Source: Paludisphaera borealis
GTDB lineage: Bacteria > Planctomycetota > Planctomycetia > Isosphaerales > Isosphaeraceae
Assembly: GCF_001956985.1 (NCBI RefSeq)
Contig: NZ_CP019082.1
Location: forward strand, 5,084,001-5,148,000
DNA: 64,000 nucleotides
Direction of reading: 5' to 3'
Made by a program: the position numbers and the translations under genes
Shown here: positions 1 to 8,634 of the stretch, piece by piece
How positions within the stretch are numbered: the stretch's first letter is position 1
Layout: each line of letters starts with the position of its first letter
Notes under the pieces: model-generated
Databases searched by the model: none
What the model saw: only the letters and a program-made list of their open reading frames with translations
Told to the model about the DNA's origin: nothing

Positions 1-666
1 TTGGTGCTGGCCGCCAACTTCGTCGCCAGCCGGACGTCGTGGTCGATCGCCGGCTGGTACTCCGAAGACGTCCTCCGAAGCACGTTTCCAACGATCAACG
101 TGCGGACGGCCTCGCCGACCTGGGCCCTGATCACGGCCCTCGGCATCGGGATCACGGCCACGCTCGCGCTCAACGCGCGGCGGCTTCGGGGCTCGCTCAC
201 GGTCTCGCTGACGGCGGCGACCTCGGGCGCCTTGCTGGCGATCTTCAACACCGCGTCGGAAGTCGGCTACGGCTCGGTCATCAAGACCCTGCCAGGTTTT
301 CAAGTCATCCGCAACGGCGTGCTCGGCCTGAGTCAGTCGGTGCTGATCTCGGAAGCGGTGGCGGTGAACATCCTCTCCGGGATCACCGGCTCCGCCTCGG
401 GTGGCCTGTCGATCGCTCTCGAGGTGATGGGAGCGCATTACCTGGAAGCGGCCAAGGCGCAGGGGATCAGCCCCGAGTGGCTCCACCGGATCGCCTCGAT
501 GGCCTCCGGCGGCATGGACACCCTCCCGCACAACGGCGCGGTCATCACCCTGCTGGCGATCACCGGGCTGACCCACCGCCAATCCTACCCCGACATCTTC
601 GCCATCACGCTCCTCAAGACGTCCACCGTCTTCGCGCTCGCCGCCGCGGCCACCGCCTGGGCCTGA
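1..666 (+). CDS. GntP-family permease, C-terminal part (5' end outside window)
   Basis: This is the last 221 residues of a polytopic membrane transporter that reads open from the first base, so the true start lies upstream and the first TTG is probably an internal codon. The segment has several hydrophobic helices. Two loop motifs, SGSASGGLSIAL-like at about residues 128-139 and a DTLPHNGAVITLL stretch at about 173-185, match the conserved C-terminal signature of the GntP gluconate/hydroxy-acid:H+ symporter family. The substrate (gluconate, hydroxybutyrate, citrate or similar) cannot be told from this part. The downstream sigma factor is on the same strand, with a gap of about 240 bases. Confidence 0.8.
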   Translation: MVLAANFVASRTSWSIAGWYSEDVLRSTFPTINVRTASPTWALITALGIGITATLALNARRLRGSLTVSLTAATSGALLAIFNTASEVGYGSVIKTLPGFQVIRNGVLGLSQSVLISEAVAVNILSGITGSASGGLSIALEVMGAHYLEAAKAQGISPEWLHRIASMASGGMDTLPHNGAVITLLAITGLTHRQSYPDIFAITLLKTSTVFALAAAATAWA

Positions 667-905
667 ATCCGGCGTCCGCGAACCCACCCGGCGCGAAGTC
701 GCCCAGATTGCCTGGAGGACCTCCGAAGGCAGGGGATGCGCAGTTTCTCCGTGCTCTTTTCCTCCAAATCGCGAATCCCCGAATAAGAAACGCGAACTGC
801 CGTCTACAGGGCTGCCGGCGGTTTGAGAAAATTCGTGGAAGGTTTTCCGGGGTTCGCGGCAGAGTAGGGCAAGGATCGGGAGGTTCAGGATCCAGGAGCA
901 TGGGA

Positions 906-2579
906 ATGCCGATTCGGGGATTGGGAAAGATCGCGAGGGACGTCGAGACCCTGTTTCAACTCGGGGCCACGGGCGGGGTCGACGACGGTCAGCTCGTGGC
1001 GCGATTCTTGATCCCGGGCGAGGGGAGCGAGGCCGCGTTTCGAGCGCTCGTGATCCGTCACGGGCCGATGGTCCTGTCTGTCTGCCGACGGATTCTGGAC
1101 GACCCGGCCGCGGCCGACGACGCCTTTCAGGCCACGTTCATGATCCTTGTGAAGAAAGCCCGGGGCCTTCGCAATCGCGAATTGCTGGGCGGATGGCTCC
1201 ACGGCGTGGCGAATCGGGTCGCAAGAAAGGCCAAGAGCGCCGCGGCCCGTCGCCTCGTGGTGGAGCAGCGGTCGTACAACCGACCCTACCAGCAGGCGCA
1301 CGACCATGAGCAGGCCGAACTTCGGGCGATCATCGACGAAGAAATCCACCGCCTGCCGGAGCACTACCGGCTTCCGTTGGTCCTCTGTCACCTTGAGGGG
1401 ATGAGGCATCAGGAAGTGGCCCATCGCCTGGGCTGCCCGGTTGGAACCGTGGAGAGCCGTCTCTCTCGCGCCAAGGAACAACTCCGGACCCGGCTGGTCA
1501 GGCGGGGGGTCGCCCCGGGGGCGAGCGTTCTGGCGGCCGCCCTCTCCTCGCGAGAATCCGCGGCGGCCATGACCCCGCTCGTCGACCAGGTCTGCCGGTT
1601 GGCGACCGCTCCAAGCTCCGTCACGACGGCCCTGGCGGCCGTCACGGCGACGTCGATCCCGCGTCTCATGATCCTGAAATCGGCCGTCGCCGCCCGGATC
1701 AGCCTGGCTGCGTTCGCGATGATCGGCGCCGGGGCGGGAGTGCTGGCGACGGCGGCCTACAGCGACCTGGGCCCCCGGATCGCCACGTCCGTCCTCTCGG
1801 CCGTCGACGCCCCCAAGCCTCCTCAGGGCGATACGCCTCCCACGAGCCAAGACACGACCCCCAGCCGCTCTCCCTCCGCGATCGCCTTCCCGCTTCGCGG
1901 CATCACGATCGATGGCTCGCTCGACGATTGGCCGAGCAACATGCAAAAGTACAAAATCGAGCATCGGCTTCAGGGGTCCGGCGATTACGACCCGGGAGGC
2001 GGCGAATTCGACGAAGACCCCGACTCCTACTTCATGGTGGGGTACGACCGTGAGACGTCCCTGATCTACGTGGCCGTCCAAACTCACGACGCCGACGTCG
2101 TCGTCAGCGGCAAGAGTCAAGTCAGTTCGGACGCGACCGAAATCTACCTCCAAGGCATGCTCAGCGATCAGAACGACTCCTCCCCGGCGTCCGTGGTTCC
2201 TGGCGTTCTGGACGCCGCGATCATGCCCGTGATCCAGTACGTGGGTCTGCCCGGCGAAGCGCCCGCATACAACAATGCCGAGATGGCCAATCCCGCGCTC
2301 CTTTATGGTGATACGTCCAAGACCAAGACGAAGATGAAGACTCGCCGACACGAAAATGGAATTACGACCTACGAATGGGCCGTCCAGCCGTTCGATCACT
2401 ACCCCGATCGACCGTCACGGCTGGAGCCCGGTAAACGGCTGGGGCTCGACGTGGTCCTCGTGGACCGCGACCGCGACCGCAAGCTCGCGTCGTGGTATTC
2501 CTGGGCCCCCTACCAGGGCGTATTCAAGGGTTTCGACGCCCGAACGATCGGCGAGCTGATCCTCGACGGCCCTCGCTGA
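906..2579 (+). CDS. ECF sigma-70 factor fused to a C-terminal CBM9-like domain
   Basis: A 557-residue protein. Residues about 43-115 are sigma-70 region 2, with the planctomycete-typical DDAFQATFMILVKKA and GGWLHGVANRVARKA motifs. Residues about 140-195 are region 4 (RLPEHYRLPLVLCHLEG, then a VGTVESRLSRAKEQLRTRL helix-turn-helix). A hydrophobic helix at about 264-285 is followed by a Pro/Thr-rich linker. From about 330 to the end there is a domain opening with ITIDGSLDDWPSN and containing YEWAVQPF, which is the pattern of CBM9/carbohydrate-binding-like domains. An AGGAG at 894-898 sits 7 bases before ATG 906 but only 1 base before the in-frame ATG 900, so 906 is preferred. Inference: a membrane-tethered sigma factor with an outward-facing ligand domain, with no separate anti-sigma factor seen nearby. 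Confidence 0.9.
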   Translation: MPIRGLGKIARDVETLFQLGATGGVDDGQLVARFLIPGEGSEAAFRALVIRHGPMVLSVCRRILDDPAAADDAFQATFMILVKKARGLRNRELLGGWLHGVANRVARKAKSAAARRLVVEQRSYNRPYQQAHDHEQAELRAIIDEEIHRLPEHYRLPLVLCHLEGMRHQEVAHRLGCPVGTVESRLSRAKEQLRTRLVRRGVAPGASVLAAALSSRESAAAMTPLVDQVCRLATAPSSVTTALAAVTATSIPRLMILKSAVAARISLAAFAMIGAGAGVLATAAYSDLGPRIATSVLSAVDAPKPPQGDTPPTSQDTTPSRSPSAIAFPLRGITIDGSLDDWPSNMQKYKIEHRLQGSGDYDPGGGEFDEDPDSYFMVGYDRETSLIYVAVQTHDADVVVSGKSQVSSDATEIYLQGMLSDQNDSSPASVVPGVLDAAIMPVIQYVGLPGEAPAYNNAEMANPALLYGDTSKTKTKMKTRRHENGITTYEWAVQPFDHYPDRPSRLEPGKRLGLDVVLVDRDRDRKLASWYSWAPYQGVFKGFDARTIGELILDGPR

Positions 2580-2789
2580 TCTCCTCCCCGGAAGCGATGG
2601 CGTTCTCATTCCGGTCGTCCTGATTCGTGGATCTCGGTTCGCGCCGCTCCGCCGCGCCCCGGCGCGCTTCGACCCAGGTTGTTGGCATGTCTCGATCCGT
2701 CGAGACCCGGGGCCTCCGCGCGCTGTGCGCGGCGTCCCCGGAGCCGTCGTTCGATGAGAACCGTTCCTCCAGAAGTAAGGGAGACAGCC

Positions 2790-3242
2790 GTGATCAAGTT
2801 GCTGATCCATGTGGCGAAGTGGACGGGGGCCGCCGCGCTCACGGTCTTGCTCGCCTGGCAGGCGTCGAGCGGAGCGGTTCGCGAGGAATCCGAGGTGATC
2901 GTCCACGTCGGCGTGCCGGATGTGGAGATCCGGATCGACGAATTCCGGTTCACCGTCGATCGCCCCTGGGAACACCCCGTGAGCTGCGAACTGCCGCCGG
3001 GCGATCATCTTCTGACCATGCATCAAGCCGGAGTCGAGCTCTATCGCGAGGTCTTCACGCTCGAGAACGGCCGAGGTCGAGTCCTCACCGCCTGGGATGA
3101 GTACGGCCGGCTCAGCGGGGCTCCCGAGCTTTCCTCTCCCGCGGCTCCCGAGCCGGTCAAGGAACTCGAAATCGTCGTCGGCCCAGACGTCGACTGCCGA
3201 ACTTCCGCGGGAGAGGCGAGGAAGAAGATCGGGGCGTTCTAG
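2790..3242 (+). CDS. Hypothetical membrane-anchored protein with PEGA-like beta domain
   Basis: A 150-residue protein starting at GTG 2790, supported by an AAGGGAG purine stretch just upstream; an in-frame ATG at 2754 would add 12 residues. The N-terminus is a hydrophobic helix (about residues 5-25, AALTVLLAWQ region). A compact beta-rich domain follows (about 35-105), in which VDVEIRIDE-like strands and a PPGDHLLTM turn resemble PEGA-type domains that decorate surface proteins. I do not recognise a named family. It follows the ECF fusion by about 210 bases on the same strand, so it could be a target or partner, but nothing in the sequence proves that. The stop codon overlaps the first base of a palindromic repeat element. 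Confidence 0.6.
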   Translation: MIKLLIHVAKWTGAAALTVLLAWQASSGAVREESEVIVHVGVPDVEIRIDEFRFTVDRPWEHPVSCELPPGDHLLTMHQAGVELYREVFTLENGRGRVLTAWDEYGRLSGAPELSSPAAPEPVKELEIVVGPDVDCRTSAGEARKKIGAF

Positions 3243-3408
3243 AGCGGTTCACCTTTGAGTTGCGCACAGCCGGGGTGTCCGAAAGACCGCATTACTGTAG
3301 GGGCGTCCCTTGTGGGCGCCCGAATTGCGGGGGTCGCCGCAGTCGCCGACGCCGATCGACCGCCCACAAGGGACGCCCCCACGTGTGCAATCCAAACGCA
3401 AACCGCTC
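3242..3408. repeat. MITE-like nested inverted repeat, about 167 bp
   Basis: Outer arms begin GAGCGGTT at 3242-3249 and end AACCGCTC at 3401-3408, and stay imperfectly complementary for about 26 bases. Inner arms are perfect over 18 bases: GGGGCGTCCCTTGTGGGC at 3300-3317 and its reverse complement at 3362-3379. No coding capacity is evident. The structure is that of a non-autonomous palindromic element that could fold into one long cruciform. Confidence 0.7.
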
Positions 3409-3522
3409 AAACGCCGGACGCGGGCCTGAAATTCCGGGGATTGGCAAGACGCACCCTGGGAGCGACCTGGGACGCTTCGAATCGACGCCTCCCTCGCATC
3501 CTGACGCCGAAGCTGGCAAACT

Positions 3523-3581
3523 GTGGACGCCGCCAATCACTGGGGATTGGTGGAGGTGTCGCCGGAATAGGCCAGGCGCGA
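3523..3581 (+). repeat. 59-nt leader-like repeat, copy A
   Basis: This aligns without gaps to 14357-14415 at roughly 70% identity by eye. It contains a small hairpin (CCAATC ... GATTGG) followed by TCGCCGGA and AGGCCA blocks shared with the other copy. The rest of 3409-3650 shows no gene that I can support. Confidence 0.45.
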
Positions 3582-3650
3582 TCGACTCGGAGAGCTCGTG
3601 CGAATCGGTTCTCCGTCAGGCTCCACGAGCGAATAGAGCAGGAATGACTC

Positions 3651-4457
3651 ATGAGCAAGCGGCGGAAGAGCGGGACGAGCCCGCGCCACGAATCGCCGCC
3701 GCCGGCAGATTCGGCCGGAGATTCGGCCGCCGTGGTGAAGGTGCTCCCGCGCCGGTCGTTCTTCGTGGAATTGCTCCAGCGTCTGTTCATCGCGGCGTTG
3801 TGCCTGGGGGCGGGGTACGGCCTCTGGAGGATGGGCCGGAACATCATCCGGACAGGCGAATACAACTATGTACTGGAGTCGGGCGGCCGCGACGCGCGCG
3901 GCGAACCGCGACGCAACTCGCCCTTCACTCGCGAGATCGTGCACGCCACCGGAGACTGGGCGCGCGAGCAGGCCTTTGGATTCATGGCGGCGGGCGCGAC
4001 CCTGGCTTACTGGGGATCGCTCGTCCTCCTCAGCTCGGTCGGGCCGTTCACCAACCCGTTGGTCTGGAACCCGCGACACACCGCGATGCTGGCGGTCTCG
4101 CTCATCGGCTGCATCGTTGCGGTCGTCGCGTTCTTCCCTCCGTGGCGGATCGGGACGTCGATGAGCTGCAACGCCTTCTACCTCGTTCTGGCGGCCTCCA
4201 TCTATCTGGCGACGATCCGCGACCGCTCGAAGCTCAAGGAGCATAGCCAGAAGGTCTTCCCGGCGCTCATCATGTCAGCCGCGTTGGTCGGGAGCTTCTC
4301 GTCGGGCTACGCGGTCGGAATCATCGCGGGCATTTTCCTCTGCCTGCTGCTCGCCTTCCATGTCGTGATGCTCATCCCCAAGGTTCGTGCGGAACTGATG
4401 AAGCAGGCGGCCGGGCAAACGTCGTCGGCCCGGTCGGTCGCTTACTCGTCGCAATAG
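3651..4457 (+). CDS. Hypothetical multi-pass membrane protein
   Basis: A 268-residue protein starting at ATG 3651, behind a purine-rich stretch (GAGCAGGAATG). The first 35 residues are polar and Ser/Pro-rich. Hydrophobic segments at about 45-65, 110-130, 145-165, 175-190, 205-225 and 228-245 predict five or six membrane helices. A conserved-looking extramembrane loop lies between the first two. No family motif was recognised. Its 3' end overlaps the 3' end of the convergent TPR-sulfotransferase gene by 16 bases. Confidence 0.7.
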   Translation: MSKRRKSGTSPRHESPPPADSAGDSAAVVKVLPRRSFFVELLQRLFIAALCLGAGYGLWRMGRNIIRTGEYNYVLESGGRDARGEPRRNSPFTREIVHATGDWAREQAFGFMAAGATLAYWGSLVLLSSVGPFTNPLVWNPRHTAMLAVSLIGCIVAVVAFFPPWRIGTSMSCNAFYLVLAASIYLATIRDRSKLKEHSQKVFPALIMSAALVGSFSSGYAVGIIAGIFLCLLLAFHVVMLIPKVRAELMKQAAGQTSSARSVAYSSQ

Positions 4458-6313
4458 AGTTTCGCGAACAATGAGGAGAGCGACGGCTCGTAGTTCTTCC
4501 AACGACCCACCGAGCTGTGATAGATCGGGAGGCGCACCTGGGCGACGCTCACGGTCTGCACGGAACGACGGGTCGTGTGGAAGTCCAGGCACGCGGGGTT
4601 CCATTCCAGGCCGCACCAATCGACCAGGGTCCGCGACGTCGCTTCCAGATCGGCGACGACCGCTTCGTAGTCGACCTCGAAGATCGGGGTCGGCAGCGCG
4701 CGGCGCCAGTGGTCCATGACGCGCCGGTATTCGGCCGCCCGCGCCGCGATGTGCTCTAGGTCGCAGGCCCACCGAACCTGCCCGAAGTTGGTCATCCAGC
4801 ACGACACGGCGGTGTCGCGCAGGTCGCGCCGGCAATGGATCAACTTCGCGTTCGGGAACAGCGCGGCGATCAGGCCCAGGTACAGGTAGTTCTCCGGCAT
4901 CTTGTCCACGATCCGGTCGGCCGACCCGTTCAAGGCCGCCAGCTTGTCGAGATGTCGGCGGGCGAGCAGGTTCAACGCGTCGCGCCCGAGGCCGTCCAGG
5001 CATTCCTGGAGGTTTCCGGCGCGGCCCGTCGCCTCGGTCATCGCCTTGAATGTCTGTTTCGCCAGCCTCAGCTCGCCGGCCCCGAACACGCGCGGATGGC
5101 TCGCGAGGATCTGCTCGATCAGGGTCGTGCCAGACCGAGGGAGGCCCACGACGAAGACCGGCCGGTCCGACTCCAAACCCCACCCCCGGACCTTCGCGAA
5201 GAACGCGGGCGTGAAGGACGAGAGCAACGGATCGACGAACGCCTTGAAGGCTCCGGGATCATAGCCAAGCCCCCGCCTGTTGAGATCGGCCCGTTGCAAT
5301 GCGTTGGCCTCGGCGGCGACCCCGGCGGCGCGCTCGAACTCGCCTTGGGCGTCGAGCACCTGGCCAAGCCCGAACTGAAGCGGCCAGCGTTGATCCGGCG
5401 GGAGGCCCGGGTCGGCCAGCAGCCCCTCGATCACGGCCCGGTCGGCGTCGGGGAGTTTGCCGCGCAATCGAGTCGCCAGCAGGGCGAGCGCCCCGGCGTG
5501 TCGAGGCGCATGCCGCAAGGTCGCGCGGAGCGACTCCATCGCTTGCTCGAAATCGCCGCGCTGTTCCAGAATCCCGGCGAGGTTGGCGTGGGCGGCGGCC
5601 AGATCGGGGCGGAGTCGGATCACCTCGCGGAAGCAGGCCTCGGCCTCGTCGAGCCGGCCGAGCATCAGGAGGACGTTGCCGAGGTGGATTCGGGCCGCGA
5701 GCAGGTCGGGACGGAGGCGGACCGCCTCCCGGCAATGGACGAGCGACTCCTTCAACTCTCCCCGGCCCATGAGGATCGCCCCGAGATTGAGGTGAGGCTC
5801 GCCCGACTCCGGATCGAGCCGCGCGGCGATCCGGAAATGATCGAGCGCGGCCGTCGCGTCCCCCTGGATCAGCAGGGCGTTGCCCAGATTGTTGTGGGCG
5901 GCGACGAATTCGGGACGGAGCCGAAGCGCCTCGCGGAAGCAGCCGACGGCGGCGTCGACCTCCCCTCGGTCGACCAGGATCGCCCCCAGGTTGCCGAGGT
6001 GCTCTGGGCTGTCGGGCCGGAGCCGCGCGGCTTCCCGGCAACAGGCGACGGCGTGGTCAAACTGGCCAAGAGCCCGGTGGACCTCGGCGAGCCCCGCGTG
6101 ATAATCCGCCTCTTCGGGACGGAAGGCGACCGCCTTGCCCATCAGCGTGAAGGCCCGCGACGGGTCGCCGCGTTGAAGCGCCACCAGGCCCAGCAGATAG
6201 AGCGCATCGGGCCGATCGGGATCTTCGTCCAGCGCCGCCTGGTAGTCTTGGGCGGCTCGATCGAGATGGCCCAACCCGTGTTGCAGCAGGGCGTCGCTCA
6301 GGTCGACTGGCAT
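4442..6313 (-). CDS. TPR-repeat sulfotransferase
   Basis: A 623-residue protein with two parts. Residues about 5-270 are tandem 34-residue tetratricopeptide repeats, recognisable by recurring LRP-AAHNNLGNAL-like and FREA-RLRPD patterns. Residues about 360-600 are a sulfotransferase domain: FVVGLPRSGTTLIEQILAS is the 5'-phosphosulfate-binding loop of PAPS-dependent sulfotransferases, and LIHCRRDLRDTAVSCWM matches the 3'-phosphate-binding region. It would transfer sulfate from PAPS to a saccharide or protein chosen through the TPRs; the acceptor is unknown. ATG 6313 is used, although an in-frame GTG lies 9 bases upstream. The adjacent sugar transferase suggests a role in surface-glycan modification. 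Confidence 0.9.
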   Translation of the reverse strand: MPVDLSDALLQHGLGHLDRAAQDYQAALDEDPDRPDALYLLGLVALQRGDPSRAFTLMGKAVAFRPEEADYHAGLAEVHRALGQFDHAVACCREAARLRPDSPEHLGNLGAILVDRGEVDAAVGCFREALRLRPEFVAAHNNLGNALLIQGDATAALDHFRIAARLDPESGEPHLNLGAILMGRGELKESLVHCREAVRLRPDLLAARIHLGNVLLMLGRLDEAEACFREVIRLRPDLAAAHANLAGILEQRGDFEQAMESLRATLRHAPRHAGALALLATRLRGKLPDADRAVIEGLLADPGLPPDQRWPLQFGLGQVLDAQGEFERAAGVAAEANALQRADLNRRGLGYDPGAFKAFVDPLLSSFTPAFFAKVRGWGLESDRPVFVVGLPRSGTTLIEQILASHPRVFGAGELRLAKQTFKAMTEATGRAGNLQECLDGLGRDALNLLARRHLDKLAALNGSADRIVDKMPENYLYLGLIAALFPNAKLIHCRRDLRDTAVSCWMTNFGQVRWACDLEHIAARAAEYRRVMDHWRRALPTPIFEVDYEAVVADLEATSRTLVDWCGLEWNPACLDFHTTRRSVQTVSVAQVRLPIYHSSVGRWKNYEPSLSSLFAKLYCDE

Positions 6314-6484
6314 GGCTCGCACCCATTGGCAAGAACCGTGGAAGCCTCGCGAACGCGCCGCCGGTCCGAATCGCGCCGTTGCGGCTTGTATTCCCCATTA
6401 AGCGACAACCCGCGATGACCGGGTGAGACTATCCTACAAAACGCGCGAGGAGAACGGGGCGTTTCGCGGGGAGGCGGAAGGGCT

Positions 6485-7165
6485 TCAATCGACTCCGTCG
6501 CGGCTTAGCACGACGACGACGGTGCGCGCGAGGATCGTCAGGTCCATTCCCAGCGACCACTCGCGGACGTATCGACGATCGAGTTCGAGGGTTCGGAGCG
6601 ACGAGAGGTCGCGCCGGCCGGAGACCTGGGCCAGACCGGTGAGGCCGGGCAGGACCGCGAGCCGCGTCCGGAAGGGCTCGGGATCGAGGCTCGCCAGCTT
6701 CCGGCACTCGGGAAGAGAGAGCGGGCGGGGCCCGATCAGGCTCATTTCGCCTCGCAGGATGTTCCAGAGCTGGGGCAGTTCGTCCAGGCTGGAGCGGCGA
6801 AGGAATCGGCCCACCCGAGTGACCCGGGGGTCGTCCTTCATCTGGAACATGACGCCGTCGGGCGACTCATTACGACTTTCGAGTTGGCCCAGGAGTTCGT
6901 CGGCGTCGACCGTCATCGAGCGGAACTTCAGGCACCAGAAGAGACGCCCGCCCCGGCCCATCCGTTGCTGGCGGAAGACGGCCGGCCCGGGAGTGTCGAG
7001 CCGCACCAGGATCGCAACCAATAACAGGACGGGTGACAGGAGGATCAATCCCAGCGCCGCCCCGGCCATGTCCATCAACCGCTTCACCGGCCGGCTCAGG
7101 AGATCGTCGAACCTAGCGGCCGTGTGCGGGCCGACGAGCGGAAATTCTATTGATGACATTCGCAT
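6485..7165 (-). CDS. Undecaprenyl-phosphate sugar-1-phosphate transferase (bacterial sugar transferase family)
   Basis: A 226-residue protein of the WcaJ/PglC/EpsL type. It has one N-terminal membrane helix (about residues 33-55, LGLILLSPVLLLVAILVRL region) followed by the conserved cytoplasmic block. That block includes TPGPAVFRQQRMGRGG, KFRSM, the RVTRVGRFLRRSSLDELPQLWN motif and MSLIGPRP. These enzymes load the first sugar phosphate onto undecaprenyl phosphate, at the inner face of the membrane, to start exopolysaccharide or glycan assembly. The length equals the short catalytic-core subfamily without the extra N-terminal helices of WcaJ. It lies beside the TPR-sulfotransferase on the same strand. 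Confidence 0.93.
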   Translation of the reverse strand: MRMSSIEFPLVGPHTAARFDDLLSRPVKRLMDMAGAALGLILLSPVLLLVAILVRLDTPGPAVFRQQRMGRGGRLFWCLKFRSMTVDADELLGQLESRNESPDGVMFQMKDDPRVTRVGRFLRRSSLDELPQLWNILRGEMSLIGPRPLSLPECRKLASLDPEPFRTRLAVLPGLTGLAQVSGRRDLSSLRTLELDRRYVREWSLGMDLTILARTVVVVLSRDGVD

Positions 7166-7402
7166 GTCCCTGAATGGTTATGTGGCTCGGATGCAAATTC
7201 TTCCAGGGCTGAGATTAACGCTGTTTAATGCATGTCGGCAGGGCTGCGCAGGAGGTCGTACCGCAGACTTGCGACCGCGTCAATGGCTTCCGCCACGAAC
7301 TCCGGCGCGCGCCCGCTCTCTCGATCTCGCGTCCACCGTTTTCGATCCTTCCCGCCTTGACGTTCCGCTCGACGCTGTGCCATAGTGTGGGCCGACCTCA
7401 GG

Positions 7403-7810
7403 ATGGATGCACCTTCGATCAAGGATGATTGCGTGCGCACCTTTGCCGCTCCATCACGTTCGGCGCGCGTTTCAGGCTTGGACCGCGTTGCATCGAGCGG
7501 CGACGGCGTCGTTTCCAGCGCGGGCCGACGGCTCGCGCGCTGGGAACCGGTGTTGCGACGTCGGCGGGACCCCGAGATCCCGAGCCGCAAGGTCGACCTC
7601 GACCTCGCGTCCGAGCGCGGCGTCTTCGTCGCGTTCTTCGCCTCATACGCCGCTTCGTCCCACGACTGGCCCCGCTGCCACGACGTCGTGAACGAGGCGA
7701 TCCAACGCGCGATGGATTGCCACGTCGAAGAGAAATGCCTTGCGCCGTCGCGCCGCTCTCGCTTTGAGATGGATCTCGATACACCCGCTCCCAGGAGTCG
7801 TCATCTATGA
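7403..7810 (+). CDS. Small hypothetical protein coupled to the FkbM gene (tentative)
   Basis: A 135-residue frame from ATG 7403 (GTG 7385 is an alternative). The second half (about 7560-7740) has very strong G/C preference at third codon positions, like real genes here, and reads plausibly (KVDLDLASERGVFVAFFASY, then a Trp/Cys/His-containing segment). Its TGA overlaps the ATG of the FkbM gene as ATGA, the signature of translational coupling. The N-terminal part is less convincing and no family was recognised. If it is not a gene, 7166-7806 is simply intergenic. Confidence 0.4.
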   Translation: MDAPSIKDDCVRTFAAPSRSARVSGLDRVASSGDGVVSSAGRRLARWEPVLRRRRDPEIPSRKVDLDLASERGVFVAFFASYAASSHDWPRCHDVVNEAIQRAMDCHVEEKCLAPSRRSRFEMDLDTPAPRSRHL

Positions 7811-8634
7811 ACGCGAAGTCGCTCGTCAGGCGAATGCTCCCCCGCCGCGCCTCGGCCCACCGGATCTTCAGCGGCCCGCTTCGCGGCATGCGGATCGTGA
7901 CCTCGTGGCACGACTACCCGGCGGCGATCCTCGGTTACACCGAGCGGAAGCTGACCAACTGGCTGCTGGACAACGCCCGGGCGGGCGAGACCTGGCTCGA
8001 CGTCGGCGCCAACTGCGGCTACACCAGCCTCGCCATGTGCCGGGCCGTCGGGCCGAACGGCCGGGTCTTCGCGTTCGAGCCCGCGCTGGCCACCGCGGCC
8101 TGCCTTGAAGGGACCGGCCGCGCCAACCGGCTCGACCAGCTCGTCTGCCTGCCGTTCGCGCTGTCCGACGCCCCCCGGCCCACCGTCTCGCGGTTCGCGA
8201 CCGAGCGCGGCATGATCGACTCGCAACTGCCGGCCGACGGCCACGTCGAGATGATCGTGATCACCGCCGTCGGCCTCGACGCGATCTGGGACGGCGTCGC
8301 CGGCGACGATCCGGTCGTCCACGGGATCAAGATCGACGTCCAGGGCATGGAGCTTGACGCCCTGCGCGGCATGCGCTCGCTGCTGGAAACCCACCGGCCC
8401 AAGGTCGTTCTGGAGATCCATCGCGACGTCCCCCGCGACGACGTGCTCGCCCTCCTCGAAGACTGCGGCTACCTCCTCGACCCCGAGCCGATCGACGACG
8501 ACCTGGGCGCTTTCGCCGACCCTCAGAGCAACGCCAGCTTCGTCTTCCGGGCTCCGCCGTTCGCCGACGAACCCGCGCCTCGAATCCAGCGCGAAGAACG
8601 GGCGTCGCGGAAGAATGGAGCCGGGATCGCCTGA
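7807..8634 (+). CDS. FkbM-family SAM-dependent methyltransferase
   Basis: A 275-residue protein. The SAM-binding motif I is WLDVGANCGYTSLAM at about residues 57-71, followed by the acidic FAFEPALATAACL segment. The HGIKIDVQGMELDALRGM motif at about residues 175-192 is diagnostic of the FkbM family. These enzymes O-methylate sugars or secondary metabolites. Its location beside a sugar transferase and a sulfotransferase favours methylation of a surface glycan (inference). An AGGAG lies about 10 bases before the ATG. Confidence 0.88.
   Translation: MNAKSLVRRMLPRRASAHRIFSGPLRGMRIVTSWHDYPAAILGYTERKLTNWLLDNARAGETWLDVGANCGYTSLAMCRAVGPNGRVFAFEPALATAACLEGTGRANRLDQLVCLPFALSDAPRPTVSRFATERGMIDSQLPADGHVEMIVITAVGLDAIWDGVAGDDPVVHGIKIDVQGMELDALRGMRSLLETHRPKVVLEIHRDVPRDDVLALLEDCGYLLDPEPIDDDLGAFADPQSNASFVFRAPPFADEPAPRIQREERASRKNGAGIA

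Noticed and set aside
39-905. Long open frame continuing upstream of the ECF sigma factor, overlapping the GntP permease
   Set aside because: It is out of frame with the permease, reads as Arg/Gly/His-rich nonsense, and the sigma factor has a good ribosome-binding site at 894-898 for ATG 906.
885-2399. 504-codon minus-strand frame opposite the ECF sigma factor
   Set aside because: High-GC antisense shadow; its translation is low-complexity and without motifs, while the plus strand carries clear sigma domains.
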